The position numbers and the translations under genes were made by a program. The notes beneath the pieces are model-generated. The model was given only the letters and a program-made list of their open reading frames with translations. It was not told where the DNA came from and did no database searches. 64,000 nucleotides of DNA, from contig NZ_CP138632.1 of NCBI RefSeq assembly GCF_036456085.1, positions 806,001-870,000 of the forward strand, given 5' to 3'. The stretch comes from Veillonella parvula (lineage in GTDB: Bacteria > Bacillota > Negativicutes > Veillonellales > Veillonellaceae). Shown piece after piece: positions 59,950 through 64,000 of this stretch (its first letter is position 1; the number at the start of each line of letters is the position of its first letter).

Positions 59950-61895
59950 TATTTAACCACACTTCCTGCCGGTAATGATTCGATATTTGTTACCTCTAAA
60001 TGTTCTTCCCAATCAGAGGCGGACAAAATCATACCATAAGACTCAATGCCCATCATCTTTTTAGGAGCCAAGTTAGACAAATAGATTACCTTTTTACCAA
60101 CCATAGTCTCCGGTTCATAATATTGGGAAATACCACTTAATACGGTACGTTCTTCAATACCGATATCCAATACAAATTTCAACAACTTCTTGGACTTAGG
60201 CACCTTTTCACAGCTTATAACTTTAGCTACACGAAGATCGAGTTTCTCAAAGTCATCATAGGTAATATTTTCTTTTAATGGTGGAATATTAGATGTATCT
60301 ACAGCTTCTTCAACTTCTTCTGTAACAACTACATCTACTATTTCAGGAACTTCAAAACGTGGATAGATAGGCTCACCTTTTACAACTTTAGTACCTGTTG
60401 CCAATAATCCCCAAGTTTTAGCATCTTCCAACGTAGCCGCTTCAAAACCTGTAAGCCCTAATTGTTCCCAGATTTTTGGAGCTCCTACAGGAATTACAGG
60501 GCTTACTAAGATGGCAATGATACGCAATGCCTCTGCCAAGTGATACATAGCAGATTGCAAGCGCGCTTTATCATGAGCATCTTCAGATTTAGCCAATACC
60601 CAAGGCATTGTTTCATCAATGTATTTATTCATGCGACCAATAAAGGACCATACAGTTTTGATAGCTTTATTAAGCTCCATATTTTCCATCGCCGCTTCAA
60701 AATCTTTTGCAGTTTGAACGGCTAATGTAGATACATCACGGTCCAAATCATCCATATCATCGCATTTTGTAATCACACCACCATGGTATTTTTCAATCAT
60801 CGCAATAGTACGGTTTAATAAGTTACCTAAATCATTAGATAAATCTGCATTAATTTTTGTAACGAAGTTAGGTAACGTAAAGTTTCCGTCATTACCTAAC
60901 GTAATCTCGCTTAATAAGTAATAACGCAAAGAATCTGCACCATATGTATCAATCAATGGGATTGGATCGATTACGTTCCCCAAGGATTTACTCATCTTTG
61001 TACCATCTACAATCATCCAACCGTGTCCAAATACCTTTTTTGGTAATGGCAACTCAAGGCTCATGAGCATCATAGGCCAAATAATAGTATGGAAACGTAC
61101 GATTTCCTTCCCCACTAAATGAAGATCTGCAGGCCAGTATTTTTTATATAGTTCACCATCACCATCAAATGGTGAGAGTGCACTAATATAGTTCACTAAT
61201 GCATCGAACCAAACATATACTACATGTTTAGGATCAAATGGGACCTTGATTCCCCAATCAAAGGATGTACGAGACACCGCCAAGTCTTCTAGACCTTGCT
61301 TTACAAATTGAATCATCTCATTACGACGAGATTCAGGCTGAATAAAGTCAGGATTCTCTTCAATAAACTTAAGCCATTGATCCGTATATTTACCGAGTTT
61401 GAAGAAATAACTTTCCTCTTTAACACGCTCTACAGGGCGACCGCAATCCGGACAAGTATGATTAGGTCCTAGCTTCTGCTCTGTCCAAAAAGTTTCGTCC
61501 GGTGTACAATACCAGCCTTCATATTCGGCTTTGTAAATATCGCCCTTCTCATAAGCTTTTGTAAATAACGCTTGAACAACCTTTTCATGACGTTCATCGG
61601 TAGTCCGAATAAAATCGTCATTGGAAATATGCATTTTTTCCCACAATGCTTTAAAACCATTTACAATATTTGTAGTATATTCAAGAGGAGTAATGCCTTG
61701 TGCTTCTGCAGCACGTTGGATTTTTTGGCCATGTTCATCTGAACCAGTCAAAAAACGTACATCATATCCTGCTAATCGTTTAAAGCGTGCAATTGTATCG
61801 GCTACAGATGTACAATACGTATGACCAATGTGCAACTTAGCACTTGGATAATAAATAGGTGTCGTAATATAATACGTTTTCTTTGTGTCTCCCAT
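59949..61895 (-). CDS. metG: Methionyl-tRNA synthetase with C-terminal tRNA-binding domain
   Basis: 648 residues. PIYYPSAKLHIGHTYC (HIGH), a zinc knuckle CPDCGRPVERV, FGHGWMIVDGTKMSKSLGN (KMSKS), and a C-terminal EMAP/Trbp111-type domain (~545-648: LDLRVAKVISCEKVPKSKKLLKF, LSNLAPKKMMG). It charges tRNA(Met) in the cytoplasm and works as a dimer via the C domain. AGGAGGCTCATC precedes the ATG. A small hairpin (61911-61930) lies before it, overlapping the rsmI stop codon. Confidence 0.97.
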   Translation of the reverse strand: MGDTKKTYYITTPIYYPSAKLHIGHTYCTSVADTIARFKRLAGYDVRFLTGSDEHGQKIQRAAEAQGITPLEYTTNIVNGFKALWEKMHISNDDFIRTTDERHEKVVQALFTKAYEKGDIYKAEYEGWYCTPDETFWTEQKLGPNHTCPDCGRPVERVKEESYFFKLGKYTDQWLKFIEENPDFIQPESRRNEMIQFVKQGLEDLAVSRTSFDWGIKVPFDPKHVVYVWFDALVNYISALSPFDGDGELYKKYWPADLHLVGKEIVRFHTIIWPMMLMSLELPLPKKVFGHGWMIVDGTKMSKSLGNVIDPIPLIDTYGADSLRYYLLSEITLGNDGNFTLPNFVTKINADLSNDLGNLLNRTIAMIEKYHGGVITKCDDMDDLDRDVSTLAVQTAKDFEAAMENMELNKAIKTVWSFIGRMNKYIDETMPWVLAKSEDAHDKARLQSAMYHLAEALRIIAILVSPVIPVGAPKIWEQLGLTGFEAATLEDAKTWGLLATGTKVVKGEPIYPRFEVPEIVDVVVTEEVEEAVDTSNIPPLKENITYDDFEKLDLRVAKVISCEKVPKSKKLLKFVLDIGIEERTVLSGISQYYEPETMVGKKVIYLSNLAPKKMMGIESYGMILSASDWEEHLEVTNIESLPAGSVVK

Positions 61896-61929
61896 GATGA
61901 GCCTCCTTCTAACCTTCGAATGGGAAGGT

Positions 61930-62778
61930 TTAACGTTCTACAATATTATATACATCCCGGCGGGAAACGTTAAAACGCTTTGCCACCTGACGAATAGCTT
62001 CTTTTTTAGGTACCCCAGTATCTACAAGGGCTTGCACAGCATCTTCATAAGATACTGGTTCATCCAACACTTCACAAGTATCGGACTCCACTGTATCAGC
62101 ACCGCTTACGATGAGGACGAATTCACCTTTATAGGTGAGCTGTTCTAAATCCTTTATAAGGCTTTCTAGATCGGTGCGTACAAAGGTTTCAAACTTCTTC
62201 GTCAATTCCCTTGCCACCGTTATAGAGCGATTACCAAAGACTTCATACATATCTTGTAAAACCTCTTGTAATCGATGCGGGGCTTCGTAAAACAGCAAGG
62301 TTCCCGTCACTTGTGAAAGTCTTTTTAATTCTTCAATACGATGTTTTCCCCGTTTAGGCAAGAACCCTGCAAAGGTAAAGGATTTAGTATCTAAACCTGA
62401 TGCAATAAGTGCTGTTAACGCCGCATTGGCTCCTGGTAATGGAACTACAGTTATGCCTTCTTCAATGGCCTTTGTTACAAGGTCTGCCCCTGGATCAGAA
62501 ATAGCAGGCATACCCGCATCACTAACGCAAGCAATCGACTGACCTTCTAACAAAAGCTCCAAAATATAAGCACCTTTTTCCTCCTTATTATGTTCATGAT
62601 AAGAAATCAAAGGCTTTTTAATATCAAAATGTTTTAACAATATGCCCGTATGACGCGTATCCTCAGCCGCAATAGCATCTACCTCACCCAAAATACGAAC
62701 AGATCGATACGTCATATCTTCTAAATTACCAATCGGTGTAGGCACCAAGTATAAGGTGCCCCATTCATTATCGTTCAT
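61930..62778 (-). CDS. rsmI: 16S rRNA 2'-O-ribose C1402 methyltransferase RsmI
   Basis: ATG at 62776-62778 (MNDNEWGTLYLVPTPIGN) is the start; the track-length frame that begins 23 codons earlier runs within trmN6. 282 residues. LYLVPTPIGNLEDMTYR, AEDTRHTG, YHEHN, CVSDAGMPAISDPG and FYEAPHR are RsmI motifs. The C-terminus VSYEDAVQALVDTGV-KKEAIRQVAKRFNVSRRDVY holds an HTH-like segment. An AAGGAGGTG site is 12 bases away, somewhat far. It overlaps trmN6 by 11 bases. Confidence 0.95.
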   Translation of the reverse strand: MNDNEWGTLYLVPTPIGNLEDMTYRSVRILGEVDAIAAEDTRHTGILLKHFDIKKPLISYHEHNKEEKGAYILELLLEGQSIACVSDAGMPAISDPGADLVTKAIEEGITVVPLPGANAALTALIASGLDTKSFTFAGFLPKRGKHRIEELKRLSQVTGTLLFYEAPHRLQEVLQDMYEVFGNRSITVARELTKKFETFVRTDLESLIKDLEQLTYKGEFVLIVSGADTVESDTCEVLDEPVSYEDAVQALVDTGVPKKEAIRQVAKRFNVSRRDVYNIVER

Positions 62779-63493
62779 ACCAAGAGGACACCTCCTTCGT
62801 GTACACATTCGTTTTTTTGTAAACGATGAGTGGTGGCTCAAGTACAAGACCTGCCTGACCTTGAAAAATAGACTCTATCAAAACTAATTTTGCTGGTTTA
62901 TCTAGCATACCATGAACAAACCGAATTCGTTTTGCTTGAAAGTTAAACCTTTCTAGTTCATGTAATACATATTGCAAGCGACTAGCACTATAAATCATCC
63001 ACAAACGACCTTTATATTTAATAAAGGACTGTACCGCTTTCAGAACATCACATAAAGTTGTATGTCCATCATGAAGTGCTAAATTACGCTCTTCAGATGT
63101 AGGCTTTGCACCGCTTTCACAATCATAAAAAGGGGGATTAACAATAACACCATCAAAAGGCTTATCTTGTATATCGCGATATGTCATATGTCGATAATCG
63201 CCACATAATATATTTACCACATCTTGTTTACGATTATGTTCTACGCTACGCTTAGCCAACTCAACGAGAGTTTCATTAATTTCTATACCTGTAATATGAC
63301 CTGCCCCTAATGACGTACCTATAAGCGGCATAACCCCTGACCCCGTTCCAAGATCAACATAGGTATGACGACCATTAAAACGACAAAAATGAATGAGTGC
63401 TATGGCGTCAAAGGAAAAGCGAAACATATCAGAACGCTGATAAATCTGTAAGCCATCGATAATTAAATCATCAAGTCGTTCTTGATCATTCAT
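62768..63493 (-). CDS. tRNA1(Val) adenine-37 N6-methyltransferase (TrmN6/YabB-like)
   Basis: 241 residues. DLGTGSGVMPLIGTSLG is the SAM site (~47), VIVNPPFYD the N6-adenine catalytic motif (~113), and SEERNLALHDG the family extension. This is the YabB/TrmN6 group which in Firmicutes lies between yabA and rsmI. It modifies the base next to the anticodon. It overlaps the ricT stop by 8 bases and rsmI by 11, so the three genes are translationally linked. Confidence 0.9.
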   Translation of the reverse strand: MNDQERLDDLIIDGLQIYQRSDMFRFSFDAIALIHFCRFNGRHTYVDLGTGSGVMPLIGTSLGAGHITGIEINETLVELAKRSVEHNRKQDVVNILCGDYRHMTYRDIQDKPFDGVIVNPPFYDCESGAKPTSEERNLALHDGHTTLCDVLKAVQSFIKYKGRLWMIYSASRLQYVLHELERFNFQAKRIRFVHGMLDKPAKLVLIESIFQGQAGLVLEPPLIVYKKTNVYTKEVSSWYER

Positions 63494-64000
63494 CAGGCAA
63501 TGCCACCTCGGACCATTTCAAATCGATAGTACGGCCCGCTTCGAGCTGTACCTTTACAGTATGCTTATGATGATTTACCTTTAAAACTTTACCAATACCT
63601 TCATCGGTAACAACCTCCTTACCAATGCCAGGAGGTGCTATATCTTGAGGAGATTGAGGGCGTTCCTTCTTCACATATAGGTCGCCACCTTTTTTATATA
63701 AATCATCTTCGTAGTTAAGGCAACACATCAATCGACCACATACACCAGAAATCTTCGTAGGATTTAAGCTCAAATTTTGATCCTTTGCCATGCGAATCGA
63801 TACAGGCGTAAAGTCACCTAAGAAATTTGAACAACACAAAGGTCGACCACAAGCACCGATACCATTTAGTACTTTAGCCTCATCACGGACACCTACTTGG
63901 CGTAACTCGATGCGCGTTCTAAATATAGTTGCCAAATCTTTAACGAGCTCACGGAAGTCAATACGGCCATCTGCAGTAAAGAAGAATATAATCTTATTCA
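63486..64000 (-). CDS. ricT: PSP1-domain regulator RicT (YaaT), partial (5' end outside window)
   Basis: The frame continues past the right edge; ~171 C-terminal residues are present, so the apparent start at 63935 is internal. FFFTADGRIDFRELVKDLA, TRIELRQVGVRDEAK and SLNPTKISGVCGRLMCC are the PSP1 core. Cysteine pairs in GACGRPLCCSN and CGRLMCCLNYE are the residues that in B. subtilis help hold the 4Fe-4S cluster of the RicAFT complex, which aids RNase Y in mRNA maturation. It is the head of the ricT-trmN6-rsmI-metG-tatD gene run. Confidence 0.95.
   Translation of the reverse strand, partial: NKIIFFFTADGRIDFRELVKDLATIFRTRIELRQVGVRDEAKVLNGIGACGRPLCCSNFLGDFTPVSIRMAKDQNLSLNPTKISGVCGRLMCCLNYEDDLYKKGGDLYVKKERPQSPQDIAPPGIGKEVVTDEGIGKVLKVNHHKHTVKVQLEAGRTIDLKWSEVALPDE

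Noticed and set aside
1-64000. CRISPR arrays, insertion sequences, prophage, tRNA or rRNA genes
   Set aside because: No regularly spaced direct repeats, transposase or integrase motifs, or tRNA T-loop patterns were found by eye. A tRNA search program would be the decisive check.

Overview
The window looks like chromosomal DNA from a diderm member of the Firmicutes, class Negativicutes, most probably Veillonella or a close relative. This is inferred from gene content and style, not from a database match. The DNA is AT-rich and ribosome binding sites are strong AGGAGG types. Firmicute housekeeping genes (RicT, YabE-like 3D protein, RNase M5, DUF1294) occur beside genes that only make sense with an outer membrane (an LptD/OstA-like barrel, a secretin, a Wza-type export protein). 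No mobile element, CRISPR array, tRNA or rRNA gene was recognised. Most genes lie on the minus strand.

Region by region. 1-1.7 kb: the end of a surface polysaccharide locus (a CapD/FlaA1-like nucleotide-sugar enzyme cut by the window edge, and a Wza-like export protein). 2.0-6.7 kb: a complete livKHMGF branched-chain amino acid ABC importer with promoter and terminator. 6.7-10.9 kb: an ABC-F ATPase and a PilP-like/secretin pair. 10.9-16 kb: a run of closely packed genes for sugar nucleotides and central sugar metabolism (galE, pgi, a second epimerase) with RNase HI, YbaK and a DUF1294 protein. 16-20.7 kb: a four-gene operon (MaoC-like protein, BioY, thiolase, acyl-CoA ligase) behind a promoter overlapped by a good candidate BirA operator, followed by a 37-kDa nucleoid-associated protein. 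20.7-25 kb: galU and three exported or envelope proteins. 25-31.9 kb: hydrogenase maturation genes hypF, hypC, hypD and hypE, and a ranthipeptide system made of a 47-residue six-cysteine SCIFF peptide and its radical SAM maturase. 31.9-34 kb: an ECF transporter S component with two unrecognised membrane proteins. 34-39.7 kb: an iron/metal region with feoA, feoB, a FeoB-associated Cys-rich peptide, a DUF6110-like peptide and an atypical P1B-type ATPase; Fur-like sites lie in front.

40-47.4 kb carries a DEAD-box helicase, topoisomerase III, release factor 3 and a GltS-type sodium/glutamate symporter. From 47.4 kb to the end the window holds the classical Firmicute series ricT-trmN6-rsmI-metG-tatD-yabE-rnmV-rsmA, interrupted twice: by a polyphosphate block (ppx, a degenerate Ppx-like gene, ppk) and by a block on the other strand (a LysR regulator, a short MetE-like methyltransferase, an MsrA-MsrB fusion).

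The points most worth a second look are the BirA-linked MaoC/BioY/thiolase/ligase operon, the SCIFF locus beside hypF, the Ppx paralogue that has lost both its phosphatase and HD motifs, the metal ATPase with an SCALK motif where CPx is expected, and the two unknown membrane proteins beside the ECF S component. Start codons were moved from the longest possible ORF whenever a clear ribosome binding site pointed to an internal start.
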